From assembly GCA_035192965.1 (NCBI GenBank), contig CP136571.1, positions 2,748,501-2,812,500 on the forward strand: a stretch of DNA of 64,000 nt, written 5' to 3'. A model generated the notes under the pieces. The model made no database searches. It had not been told where the DNA came from and saw only the letters and a program-made list of their open reading frames with translations. Of this stretch, positions 26,012 through 33,536 are shown piece by piece; position 1 is the stretch's first letter, and each line of letters opens with the position of its first letter. The stretch comes from Fuscovulum sp. GTDB lineage: Bacteria; Pseudomonadota; Alphaproteobacteria; Rhodobacterales; Rhodobacteraceae. A program made the translations under genes and the position numbers.

Positions 26012-26074
26012 TGCTTGGCCCTCCCCCGGCAAGGGCAACAGATTTACAAGGCCCTGAAAACTTTACAACCGCTG

Positions 26075-26098
26075 CTTCACCTTGGCCCAAATACCCAA
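26075..26098. repeat. Intergenic repeat with core TTGGCCCAAATACCCA, copy 1
   Basis: CTTCACC followed by TTGGCCCAAATACCCAA. Six related copies are in the window, all between genes (26075, 29276, 37315, 48661, 55596, 55674). This one lies upstream of the ScfR-like gene, just past the terminator of the importer operon. Confidence 0.75.
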
Positions 26099-26123
26099 TT
26101 CCACCGCCGCCACCCGGCAAACC

Positions 26124-26160
26124 AAAAGAAAAGGCGCGCGCAGGTCTCCCCGCACGCGCC
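26124..26160 (-). terminator. Intrinsic terminator of the NMT1-type importer operon
   Basis: On the minus strand a 12-bp stem (GGCGCGTGCGGG / CCTGCGCGCGCC, two wobble pairs) with a GAGA loop is followed by TTTTCTTTT. It starts 24 bases after the binding-protein stop at 26184, the right place to end that operon. Confidence 0.85.
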
Positions 26161-26183
26161 CCCATTCAGCCGTCAGACGATGC

Positions 26184-27179
26184 TTACTGCAGCGCCTTAT
26201 CCGTGATCGCCGTGGTAAAGGCCGCCGCATCCGGGGCCTTGGTGATGGCCGGGTTGTCCGGGCTCACCGCTGCCAGCAGCGCCTCGACCGTCGCGTTGAA
26301 ATCGGCCGGGTCCAGCGCCCCGTTCGACCCAGCGGTCAGCTTGGCAACCTCGCCCATCATATAGGTCTGGTGCTCCAGCGTCTGCAGACCGGTCTGGTCG
26401 GCATCCACCACGATCTGCGCCGCCTCGGCCGGATTGGCCTCGGCATATTTCCAGCCCTTCATCGAAGCGCGCACGAACCGCACCATCTTCTCTTCAAAGG
26501 CCGGATCGGCCAGCGCGGATTCCATGACATACAGCCCGTCTTCCATCACCTTCACGCCCTGATCGCCATAGCTGAAGAACGTCAGCTGTTCCGGCGTCAG
26601 CCCGGCATCGAGAACCTGACCATATTCGTTATAGGTCATCACGCTGATACAGGCCGCCTGCCCGTTCAGCAGCGCCTCCACGTCGAAGGCCTGCTTCAGA
26701 ACGGTCACGCCGCCCTCGCTGCCATCGGTCGCCAGGCCCAGCTTCGCCATCCACGCATAGAAGGGATATTCGTTTCCGAAGAACCAAACGCCCAGCGTCT
26801 TGCCCGGGAAATCGGCCGTGGTTTCCACGCCCATATCCTTGCGGCAGACAAAGGACAGCCCTTGATTCTTGAACGGCTGCGCGATGTTCACCAGCGGCAC
26901 GCCCCGCTCGCGCGCGGCCAGCGCAGCAGGCATCCAGGTGGTGATGACATCCGCGCCACCGCCTGCAATCACCTGCTCGGGCGCGATATCCGGCCCGCCG
27001 GGCAGGATCGACACGTCAAGGTTCTCTTCGTCATAGAACCCTTTCGCCTCGGCCACATAGTACCCGGCGAACTGCGCCTGCGTCACCCATTTCAGCTGCA
27101 ACCGCACCTGATCCTGGGCCTGGGCTGCGCCTGCGGCAAACACCGCCATCAGCGCACCCGTCAAAAGTCCTTTCATCAT
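26184..27179 (-). CDS. ABC transporter binding protein, NMT1/THI5-like (probable pyrimidine-type ligand)
   Basis: 331 residues with a signal peptide (KGLLTGALMAVFAAGAAQA, cut near residue 21). The mature protein starts VRLQLKWVTQAQFAGYYVAEAKGFYDEENLDVSI, the hallmark of the NMT1/THI5-like superfamily that binds thiamin pyrimidine, riboflavin, taurine or formylaminopyrimidine. Motifs GGADVITTW and the FFGNEYPFYAW region line the ligand cleft. It is the last gene of a five-gene importer operon at the edge of the pyrimidine-degradation cluster, so a pyrimidine or related base is a reasonable ligand, by context only. Confidence 0.85.
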   Translation of the reverse strand: MMKGLLTGALMAVFAAGAAQAQDQVRLQLKWVTQAQFAGYYVAEAKGFYDEENLDVSILPGGPDIAPEQVIAGGGADVITTWMPAALAARERGVPLVNIAQPFKNQGLSFVCRKDMGVETTADFPGKTLGVWFFGNEYPFYAWMAKLGLATDGSEGGVTVLKQAFDVEALLNGQAACISVMTYNEYGQVLDAGLTPEQLTFFSYGDQGVKVMEDGLYVMESALADPAFEEKMVRFVRASMKGWKYAEANPAEAAQIVVDADQTGLQTLEHQTYMMGEVAKLTAGSNGALDPADFNATVEALLAAVSPDNPAITKAPDAAAFTTAITDKALQ

Positions 27180-27200
27180 GCCAACCTCCTTGTTGTCATC

Positions 27201-28046
27201 TTATCCCCGCACTCTCTGCGACGGGTGCCAGAACGTGACCCGGCGTTCCACCAGTGCCACGAACCCATAGAACGTGGTGCCCGCAAGGGCCGCCACGAAA
27301 ATCTGCGCCCAGACCATGGGCAACGCAAGCGATCCGACGGCGGTCGAGATGCGAAACCCCATCCCCCGCGTCGGAGAGCCAAAAAACTCGGCAACGATCG
27401 CCCCGATAACCGCCAGGGTTGTGGCAATCTTCAACCCGTTAAAGATGAACGGCATCGCCGCCGGCAACCGCAGCTTCAACAGCGTCGGCCCATAGCCCGC
27501 GCCATAGGTCCGCATCAGGTCGCGGTGCATCCGGTCGCTGGCCGCCAGCCCCGCCACAGCGTTCACCAGCACGGGAAAGAACACCATCGCAAAGACGACT
27601 GCCGCCTTCGACTGCCAGCCAAAGCCGAACCATGTCACCATGATCGGGGCCACGCCGACGATGGGCAACGCCGCCACGAAATTCCCCACCGGCAGCAGGC
27701 CCCGCGTCAGCAGTTGCGACCGGTCCACCAGCACCGCCACCACCAACGCCGCGCCACAGCCCATGACATAGCCGGAAAAGGCACCTTTCACGATGGTCTG
27801 CACAAAGTCCGACCACAGCAATCCAAGGTTCCCCGCCACCGTCGCCGCCACCACCGATGGCGCGGGCAAGATCACCTCCGGCACTGCCAGCGCGCGCACT
27901 GCGCCTTCCCACAGCACCAGCACAGCCAGCCCGAACAGCACCGGCGGCAGCAACCGCAACGGGCCTGCCTTCACCCGCCCCGCAATCCAGACATTCACCG
28001 CCCAAGCCACCAGCCAGAACAGGATGGCCCCCCACAGCACCATCAT
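27201..28046 (-). CDS. ABC transporter permease (SsuC/ThiX type), second permease
   Basis: 281 residues, six or seven membrane segments, with the permease coupling loop RTYGAGYGPTLLKLRLPAAMPFIFNGLKIA. Its ATG overlaps the stop of the preceding permease gene (ATGA), so the two are translated together and probably form a heterodimeric channel. Two ATGs in a row (28046, 28043) are equally possible starts. Confidence 0.9.
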   Translation of the reverse strand: MMVLWGAILFWLVAWAVNVWIAGRVKAGPLRLLPPVLFGLAVLVLWEGAVRALAVPEVILPAPSVVAATVAGNLGLLWSDFVQTIVKGAFSGYVMGCGAALVVAVLVDRSQLLTRGLLPVGNFVAALPIVGVAPIMVTWFGFGWQSKAAVVFAMVFFPVLVNAVAGLAASDRMHRDLMRTYGAGYGPTLLKLRLPAAMPFIFNGLKIATTLAVIGAIVAEFFGSPTRGMGFRISTAVGSLALPMVWAQIFVAALAGTTFYGFVALVERRVTFWHPSQRVRG

Positions 28047-28930
28047 GGCCGCACCCCCATCACCCGGTCTGCCCCGCGCTGCACCGCACCGACGGCCAAA
28101 ATCAGCATCCCCGCCACCAGCGCCGCCGCAAACAGCGACGCCCACATCAGCAGGGGCTGGCCAAACTGGCTCGCCACCAGCATCCGCGCGCCAAGGCCCT
28201 CAACCGCACCCGTCGGCAATTCCCCCACGATCGCCCCCACCAGCGCCGCCGCGATGGCGACCTTCAGAGAGGCAAAGAAATAGGGCATCGAAGACGGCAA
28301 CCGCAGATACAGAAAGCTCTGCCACCCGTTCGCATTCCACGTTGCCAACTGGTCCAACTGCATCGCATCGGGCGACCGCAACCCCTTCACCATCCCCACC
28401 AGCACGGGGAAAAAGCTCAAGTAAGCACTGATGATGGTCTTTGATACCAACCGGTTCTCCAACCCCAACGCCTCGCCCAGCGACAGGGTGTTTGACAGCA
28501 CCACGATCATCGGCGCCAACGCCACGATGGGAATGGTCTGGCTGATCACCGCCCATGGCATGACCGTCGCCTCCATCACCCGGAAATAGACGATCCCGAT
28601 CGCCAGTGACACGCCCAGCAGAATGCCCATGGCAAAACCCGCCAGCGTCGCCTCCATCGTCACCCAGCCATGATAGACAAGGCTGCGCTTGCTGGTGATG
28701 GCCTGCCCCGTGATCCCGTCCCACAGCGCCACCGCCACCTGATGCGGCGCGGGCAGCAACGGCCGCTCCAGCGCCATCGTGGCCCGCACCACCTCGCCCA
28801 ATCCCGGCGTAGTCCCTGCGCGCCCGGCCTGATCATAGACCCAGGTGGAATTCATCCACACAGCCGCAACATACCAGATCACCAAGATGATCCCCAGAAC
28901 GGCCAGCACGGGCAAGGTTTTCCCCTTCAT
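28043..28930 (-). CDS. ABC transporter permease (SsuC/ThiX type), first permease
   Basis: 295 residues, with one N-terminal membrane anchor, a periplasmic stretch, then the core permease domain with coupling loop ATWNANGWQSFLYLRLPSSMPYFFASLKVA. Start MKGKTLPVLAVLG overlaps the end of the upstream small transporter gene by 4 bases. The encoded pair of unlike permeases with one binding protein and one ATPase is the usual arrangement of this transporter class. Confidence 0.9.
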   Translation of the reverse strand: MKGKTLPVLAVLGIILVIWYVAAVWMNSTWVYDQAGRAGTTPGLGEVVRATMALERPLLPAPHQVAVALWDGITGQAITSKRSLVYHGWVTMEATLAGFAMGILLGVSLAIGIVYFRVMEATVMPWAVISQTIPIVALAPMIVVLSNTLSLGEALGLENRLVSKTIISAYLSFFPVLVGMVKGLRSPDAMQLDQLATWNANGWQSFLYLRLPSSMPYFFASLKVAIAAALVGAIVGELPTGAVEGLGARMLVASQFGQPLLMWASLFAAALVAGMLILAVGAVQRGADRVMGVRP

Positions 28931-29262
28931 CCTTGCGCTCCCTGCGGCCAGGCAATCAGGGCCACCGCCACGATCCCCAACACCACCCCAGCCGTCTGCA
29001 TCCCCGTCAGCCGCTCACCGAACCAAAGCACCCCGATCAGCGCCAGCGCCACCAGTTGCACCACCGACGATATCGCCACCGCCAGCGCCAAGCCGCTTTC
29101 CCGCATCAGCCGCACCATCATCAGGTTGCCCACCAGAAAACAGCCCAGCGCCAACGCAAGCGTGGGCCACGCCCCCGATCCCGCATAGGCCCGCAGCACC
29201 GCATTGGCCGCTACAAAGGCCGCCATCGCGCCGCCCAGCCACAGCATAAGCCCCCCGCTCAT
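28927..29262 (-). CDS. Small EamA/SMR-like four-helix transporter
   Basis: 111 residues, four membrane segments, ending with the drug/metabolite transporter motif (IGVLWFGERLTGMQTAGVVLGIVAVALIAW). Sized like small multidrug resistance proteins and like single EamA repeats. It sits inside the importer operon, overlapping the first permease gene by 4 bases. It may export or help import the same class of compound, but nothing in it says which. Confidence 0.8.
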   Translation of the reverse strand: MSGGLMLWLGGAMAAFVAANAVLRAYAGSGAWPTLALALGCFLVGNLMMVRLMRESGLALAVAISSVVQLVALALIGVLWFGERLTGMQTAGVVLGIVAVALIAWPQGAQG

Positions 29263-29275
29263 GCGGCACCCCCGG

Positions 29276-29299
29276 CTTCATCTTGGCCCAAATACCCAA
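29276..29299. repeat. Intergenic repeat, copy 2
   Basis: CTTCATC followed by TTGGCCCAAATACCCAA, same family as the copy at 26075. It lies directly upstream of the start codon of the small EamA-like gene, between it and the ATPase gene. Confidence 0.75.
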
Positions 29300-29388
29300 A
29301 TGCACCGCCCTTCACGGGCGAAACGCCAACAAAACCGCCACTCTCTTCCGCATAACGGGGGATGGTCGGGGTCACAGGGCGCGCGACC

Positions 29389-30189
29389 TTACACCTCATC
29401 GCCATGCCCCGCCCGCAACCCATCCCGCACACGATGCGCAATCTCGATGAACTCGCGGCTGTCACGGATGTCCAAAGGCCGCTCTTTCGGCAAGGGGCTC
29501 TCGATCACATCCGTGATCCGCCCCGGTCGCGGGCTCATCACCACGATCTTCGTGGACAGATACACCGCCTCGGGGATGGAATGGGTCACAAATCCAATCG
29601 TCTTGCCCGTCGCGGCCCACAGCTTCAGCAATTCCTCGTTCAACCGATCCCGCACGATCTCATCCAGCGCGCCGAACGGCTCGTCCATCAGCAGGATATC
29701 GGCATCAAAGGCCAGCGCCCGCGCGATGCTCGCCCGCTGCTGCATCCCGCCCGACAACTGCCATGGGAACTTCTTCCCGAACCCGCCCAATTCCACCAGA
29801 TCCAGCACCCGCGCGATCCGCTCGGCCTGTTCCGCCTTGGAAAACCCCATGATCTCCAGCGGCAGCGCAATATTCCCCGCAATCGTCCGCCACGGATACA
29901 GCCCCGCCGCCTGGAACACATAGCCATAGGCCCGCTTCATCCGCGCCTCGTCCGGGGTCATCCCGTTCACCGTCAGCGTCCCGCCCGTCGGATGCTCCAG
30001 CGCCGCCACGCAGCGCAGAAAGGTGGTCTTGCCGCAGCCCGACGGCCCGATAAAGGACACGAACTCCCCCCGGTTCACCGTCAGGTTCACATCCTTCAGC
30101 GCATGCACCGGCCCATCGCCAGTTTCGAACGTCAGGTTCAACCCCTTCGCCTCGATCACCGCCGCGCTTGTGTTCAGCGTATCCTTCAT
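29389..30189 (-). CDS. ABC transporter ATPase (SsuB/TauB type)
   Basis: 266 residues. Walker A GPSGCGKTT, Q-loop VFQAAGLYPWRT, signature LSGGMQQRASIARAL, Walker B ILLMDEPFGALD and the H-loop THSIPEA are all intact. The WR after the Q-loop is typical of nitrate/sulfonate/taurine-type importers. First gene of the importer operon, 126 bases before the small transporter gene. It is divergent from a 39-codon gene (96 bases between starts). Confidence 0.93.
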   Translation of the reverse strand: MKDTLNTSAAVIEAKGLNLTFETGDGPVHALKDVNLTVNRGEFVSFIGPSGCGKTTFLRCVAALEHPTGGTLTVNGMTPDEARMKRAYGYVFQAAGLYPWRTIAGNIALPLEIMGFSKAEQAERIARVLDLVELGGFGKKFPWQLSGGMQQRASIARALAFDADILLMDEPFGALDEIVRDRLNEELLKLWAATGKTIGFVTHSIPEAVYLSTKIVVMSPRPGRITDVIESPLPKERPLDIRDSREFIEIAHRVRDGLRAGHGDEV

Positions 30190-30285
30190 TCCACCTTTTC
30201 CCCGGCCCGTCCCCGCGCGCCGTCATCAAATCTTTGCACCGTCCCGGCATGGTCTGCCCGTCGCGCTGACAGGAAAGACACCCCC

Positions 30286-30405
30286 ATGCCAGGAACTCTC
30301 GCCTTCGCCCCCACGCAGGATGATCTGGAAGACGATCTCTTCACCGTCCCCGTCCTCACCTTCGCGCCCCCGCCACAGCCTGCGGATGAGACAGAAGAAG
30401 GCTGA
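30286..30405 (+). CDS. Possible 39-residue acidic small protein
   Basis: The frame MPGTLAFAPTQDDLEDDL... ends DETEEG. AGGAAAG lies 9 bases upstream of the ATG, a good ribosome site. The peptide is acidic with several Pro and no membrane segment. It is divergent from the importer operon and 56 bases before the cupin gene, so both could share a transcript. Short length makes this tentative. Confidence 0.4.
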   Translation: MPGTLAFAPTQDDLEDDLFTVPVLTFAPPPQPADETEEG

Positions 30406-30461
30406 CGCCCCCCACCTTCCCATGGCACAGTGGCGCAACAAACCTGCCGGAGCCTCTTGCC

Positions 30462-30893
30462 ATGACCCCCAACGTGACCAGTGACACGCGTCCCCCCTGC
30501 CGCAAACTGCGCCCCTCTGCCGACCAGACCTATGCCGGCAAACAGGGCTTCTCCTATTTCGAAGGCATCGCCCGCGAAACGACCGGCGCGCAGGCCATCT
30601 GCATGCACCTGCTCACCATCCCGCCCGGTGGCCGCGCCAAGGCGCACAAGCACACCACCCACGAAACCGCCATCTTCATGCTCGACGGCGTCACCACCAT
30701 GTTCTGGGGCGATGCCCTCGAACATCGGATGGAGGTGGAAGCAGGCGATCTCCTCTACATCCCCGCCGACATGCCGCATCTGCCCTTCAACCCCGGCCCC
30801 ACCCCCGCACGCGCCGTCATCGCGCGGACCGATCCGCACGAACAGGAAAGCGTGGTTCTGCTGCCAGAACTGGAGGGGTTGGTGGGGGGCTAG
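30462..30893 (+). CDS. Cupin-domain protein
   Basis: 143 residues, a single cupin barrel with metal-binding residues in the first motif (PPGGRAKAHKHTTHETAIFMLDG) and a second motif GDLLYIPADMPHLPFNPG. Small cupins of this type bind a metal and a small carboxylic acid or act as isomerases; the function is unknown here. The last 26 codons are duplicated 600 bases downstream in a different synonymous version (31427-31506), which marks a recombination boundary. Confidence 0.85.
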   Translation: MTPNVTSDTRPPCRKLRPSADQTYAGKQGFSYFEGIARETTGAQAICMHLLTIPPGGRAKAHKHTTHETAIFMLDGVTTMFWGDALEHRMEVEAGDLLYIPADMPHLPFNPGPTPARAVIARTDPHEQESVVLLPELEGLVGG

Positions 30894-30895
30894 GG

Positions 30896-31375
30896 TCATG
30901 CGCCACCGTCCTGATCTACGTGCTTGATCCGAAACCACGCGAGAAGCAGCGCGAAAGTAGCGGCAAGCAATGGCCAAGCGCCAAGCGCAAAGAACGTTGT
31001 GATGTTGGCGAAGTTGGCCGGACTAGACAGTACGAGTGCAATAACCCCAATCGCAGCCACGGCGACTGACAGAAGCACGCACAAGATACGCGCAGCAGTC
31101 GTTGGCTCATAGCGGCTGGAAAGCAAAGGCAAAGCCCATTTCGCCAAAGGCCGCGAAATGGCCCAGCCAACCGCGCTGAACAGGAAGGCAACGGCGATAA
31201 GTGGTCCGAAATATACGATTGCGACGAGGGCTGCACCCTCTGTGTCATGCAAGAACCCTGCTCCGCTAAGGAAGACCATGATCAACCCGATGAATGAGGC
31301 AAAAAAGACGACTGCCGCAACACGCGCATTTGTGGCAGAGGCGTTTTGAGAAGTCATCGGCGCTTTTGGTGTCAT
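30896..31375 (-). CDS. Four-helix membrane protein in low-GC patch
   Basis: 159 residues, four or five hydrophobic segments (VVFFASFIGLIMVFLSGAGF, AIVYFGPLIAVAFLFSAVGWAI, ILCVLLSVAVAAIGVIALVL, FFALGAWPLLAATFALLLAWF). No motif I recognise. Base composition is clearly lower in GC than the flanks and third-position GC bias is weaker, so it was probably acquired recently. Its stop is 2 bases from the stop of the cupin gene. Start could be at 31375 or at the internal ATG at 31357; neither has a ribosome site. Confidence 0.6.
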   Translation of the reverse strand: MTPKAPMTSQNASATNARVAAVVFFASFIGLIMVFLSGAGFLHDTEGAALVAIVYFGPLIAVAFLFSAVGWAISRPLAKWALPLLSSRYEPTTAARILCVLLSVAVAAIGVIALVLSSPANFANITTFFALGAWPLLAATFALLLAWFRIKHVDQDGGA

Positions 31376-31426
31376 GTTGTCCGCGCCCCCCGCGTCAATC
31401 CGCCATTGGCGCGGATAGGCTCGGCC

Positions 31427-31506
31427 GCGCCGTCATCGCCGGCACCGACCCGCATGAGCAGGAAAGCGTGGTGTTGCTGCCGGAGCTGGAGGGGTTGGTG
31501 CTCTAG
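31427..31506 (+). pseudogene. Remnant 3' end of a second cupin gene
   Basis: Eighty bases align with the last 83 bases of the cupin gene at 30811-30893, reading RAVIAGTDPHEQESVVLLPELEGLVL and a stop. Nine of the ten differing codons before the last two are synonymous (for example GAT/GAC, CAC/CAT, GTT/GTG, CTG/TTG). This fragment therefore comes from a homologous functional gene of another lineage, not from a fresh copy of its neighbour. The 5' part is absent. Confidence 0.8.
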
Positions 31507-31600
31507 CGGATCATGCTGCACTGCGATCATACCTTTGCTCCAAAGTCCAACAAGGGGCCCAAGTCGGCCCTGCGGCAGGCGAAGCGAGCAACACTTTGGA

Positions 31601-31993
31601 CTACCATCGCACCACCCTGCGCCCTAGGTTTCTGGTTCTCAGATAGGCCATCGCGCCGCACATACCTGCGATGGCAAAAGCGCCGATGGTCAAAAAGTCG
31701 TCTGCTTCAAATACCAGCATTACAGCAAAGGCCCCGACGAAAAGACCCGCTGCGGCATGGTGCCAAACACCGTCCCAACCTTCGGCATACATCAAAAGCT
31801 TCACGACCAGCACGAAAGGTAGTGCCAAAGTTCCCACCATCCCAACGACGCCGAAAGGATCAGCCCAGCGTCCTATCCCCAATGCAAACAACGGAACCGA
31901 AGCCGAAAGCGACCCAAACAGATATGCAAAGGTCACAACCAAGGTGAACTTCCCGGCCCTGACGAGTGATGCCTTCTGCCCGGCTTTCACCAT
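31601..31993 (-). CDS. Four-helix membrane protein overlapping hydA end
   Basis: 130 residues, four hydrophobic segments (FTLVVTFAYLFGSLSASVPLFALGIG, VVGMVGTLALPFVLVVKLLMYA, AAAGLFVGAFAVMLVF, TIGAFAIAGMCGAMAYL). The ATG overlaps the stop of hydA (TGATG), implying coupled translation. GC content is lower than in hydA. I do not recognise the family; a transport-accessory role for the pyrimidine pathway cannot be excluded but nothing in the sequence shows it. Confidence 0.65.
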   Translation of the reverse strand: MVKAGQKASLVRAGKFTLVVTFAYLFGSLSASVPLFALGIGRWADPFGVVGMVGTLALPFVLVVKLLMYAEGWDGVWHHAAAGLFVGAFAVMLVFEADDFLTIGAFAIAGMCGAMAYLRTRNLGRRVVRW

Positions 31994-33447
31994 CAAACCC
32001 CCGTCGCGGGAACACCCGTCCGCACCACCGGGCGCGGCGCGGTCAGGTCTTTCCACTGGCTCAGCGCCCGGTTCACCGCAGGCCGCGCCTCGCGGCCAAC
32101 GAATTGCCCGTGGCCCTCTTGTGTCTTCACCGCCCCGTCGTCGATGGCCACCTGCCCCCGCGTCAGCACGAAACGCGGCAGACCCTTCACCTTCTGGCCT
32201 TCGAACACGTTGTAATCGATGGCCGATTGCTGCGACGTGGCCGAGATGACCTTTTCCTTCTCAGGGTCCAGCACCACCAGATCGGCATCCGCCCCCACCA
32301 GCACCGCCCCCTTCTTGGGATACAGGTTCAGGATCTTGGCGATATTGGTCGACGTCACCGCCACAAACTCATTCGGCGTCAGCCGCCCTGTCCCCACCCC
32401 ATGCGTCCACAGCATCGGAAGACGATCCTCCAGCCCCCCGGTCCCGTTCGGGATCTTGGCAAAGTTGCCCACACCAAACCGCTTCTGCTCGGTGGTAAAG
32501 GCGCAATGGTCGGTCGCAACACAGGACAGCGACCCCGACATCAGCCCCGCCCAAAGGCTCGCTTGATGTTCCTTGTTGCGGAACGGGGGCGACATCACGC
32601 GCCGCGCCGCATGGTCCCAGTCGGGATGGAAATACTCGCTCTCGTCCAGCGTCAGGTGCTGGATCAGCGGCTCGCCCCAGACCCGCTTGCCCGCCGCCCG
32701 CGCGCGCCGGATCGCCTCATGCGCATCCTCGCAGGACACATGGACGACATACAAAGGCACCCCCGCCATATCGGCAATCATGATGGCCCGGTTCGTCGCC
32801 TCCCCCTCCACCTGCGGCGGGCGGGAATAGGCATGGCCCTCCGGCCCCGTATTCCCCTCGGCCAGCAGCTTCGCCGTCAATTCCGCCACCACATCGCCAT
32901 TCTCGGCATGGACCATGGCCAGCCCGCCCAGATCGCCGACGCGCCGGAAGGACGAGAACAACTCGTCATCATTCACCATCAGCGCGCCCTTGTAGGCCAT
33001 GAAATGCTTGAAGGAGGTGATCCCCGCCTTCACGCTGTCCTCCATGCCTTCCCAGACCTTCTCGCCCCACCAGGTCACGGCCATGTGGTAGGAATAGTCG
33101 CAATTCGCGCGGCCCGATTTGTTGTGCCACATCCCTGCGGCATCCATCAGCCCCTGCCCCTGCCCAGGCAGCACGAAATCCACCACCATCGTGGTGCCAC
33201 CCGACAGCGCCGCCCGCGTCCCGCTCTCGAAATCATCTGCGCTGTAGGTGCCCATGAAAGGCATCTCCAAATGCGTATGCGGATCGATCCCACCGGGCAT
33301 CACATAGCAGCCCGTCGCATCCAGCTCCGTCCCGCCCTTGAGGCCCTGCCCGATCTCGGTGATCTTCCCCCCCTCGATCCGAACATCAGCCTTGTAGGAC
33401 AGGTCCGCCGTCACCACCGTCCCGTTCTTGATGATCGTCGCGCTCAT
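31993..33447 (-). CDS. hydA: Dihydropyrimidinase (D-hydantoinase)
   Basis: 484 residues, the size of bacterial dihydropyrimidinases (EC 3.5.2.2). It opens the ring of dihydrouracil/dihydrothymine to N-carbamoyl-beta-amino acids at a binuclear zinc site. All ligands are visible: H57 and H59 in GGIDPHTH, carbamylated K147 in ITSFKHFMAYKG, H180 in MVHAEN, H236 in YVVHVS and D313 in CVATDHCAF. The ATG at 33447 gives the normal start MSATIIKNGTVVTAD. Second gene after the amidohydrolase (33537-34787), with a hairpin between; both probably run from the RutR-like control region near 34.9 kb. Cytosolic. Confidence 0.95.
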   Translation of the reverse strand: MSATIIKNGTVVTADLSYKADVRIEGGKITEIGQGLKGGTELDATGCYVMPGGIDPHTHLEMPFMGTYSADDFESGTRAALSGGTTMVVDFVLPGQGQGLMDAAGMWHNKSGRANCDYSYHMAVTWWGEKVWEGMEDSVKAGITSFKHFMAYKGALMVNDDELFSSFRRVGDLGGLAMVHAENGDVVAELTAKLLAEGNTGPEGHAYSRPPQVEGEATNRAIMIADMAGVPLYVVHVSCEDAHEAIRRARAAGKRVWGEPLIQHLTLDESEYFHPDWDHAARRVMSPPFRNKEHQASLWAGLMSGSLSCVATDHCAFTTEQKRFGVGNFAKIPNGTGGLEDRLPMLWTHGVGTGRLTPNEFVAVTSTNIAKILNLYPKKGAVLVGADADLVVLDPEKEKVISATSQQSAIDYNVFEGQKVKGLPRFVLTRGQVAIDDGAVKTQEGHGQFVGREARPAVNRALSQWKDLTAPRPVVRTGVPATGV

Positions 33448-33507
33448 CAGCTCATCTCCTATGAAACGCCCGTGCCATTCTTCTCTGCCCAAGTATCCTG
33501 CGGGGGT

Positions 33508-33528
33508 CCGGGGGTGCAAAACCCCCGG
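33508..33528 (-). terminator. Hairpin between amidohydrolase and hydA
   Basis: A 7-bp stem CCGGGGG/CCCCCGG with a 7-base loop lies 9 bases downstream of the amidohydrolase stop. Without a T-run it may only attenuate or protect the mRNA. The bases after it (33478-33495 on the plus strand, CTGCCCAAGTATCCTG) look like a diverged copy of the intergenic repeat. Confidence 0.4.
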
Positions 33529-33536
33529 GGCATCCG

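Noticed and set aside
26082..28283. A 733-codon open frame on the plus strand across the ABC importer genes
   Set aside because: It is the reverse shadow of GC-rich genes with intact transporter motifs on the minus strand; its translation is His/Arg/Pro-rich with no domain.
31507..31600. Inverted repeat AGTCCAA/TTGGACT near the duplicated cupin tail as ends of an insertion sequence
   Set aside because: The arms are 7 bases, there is no transposase or target-site duplication, so it is not enough to call an element.
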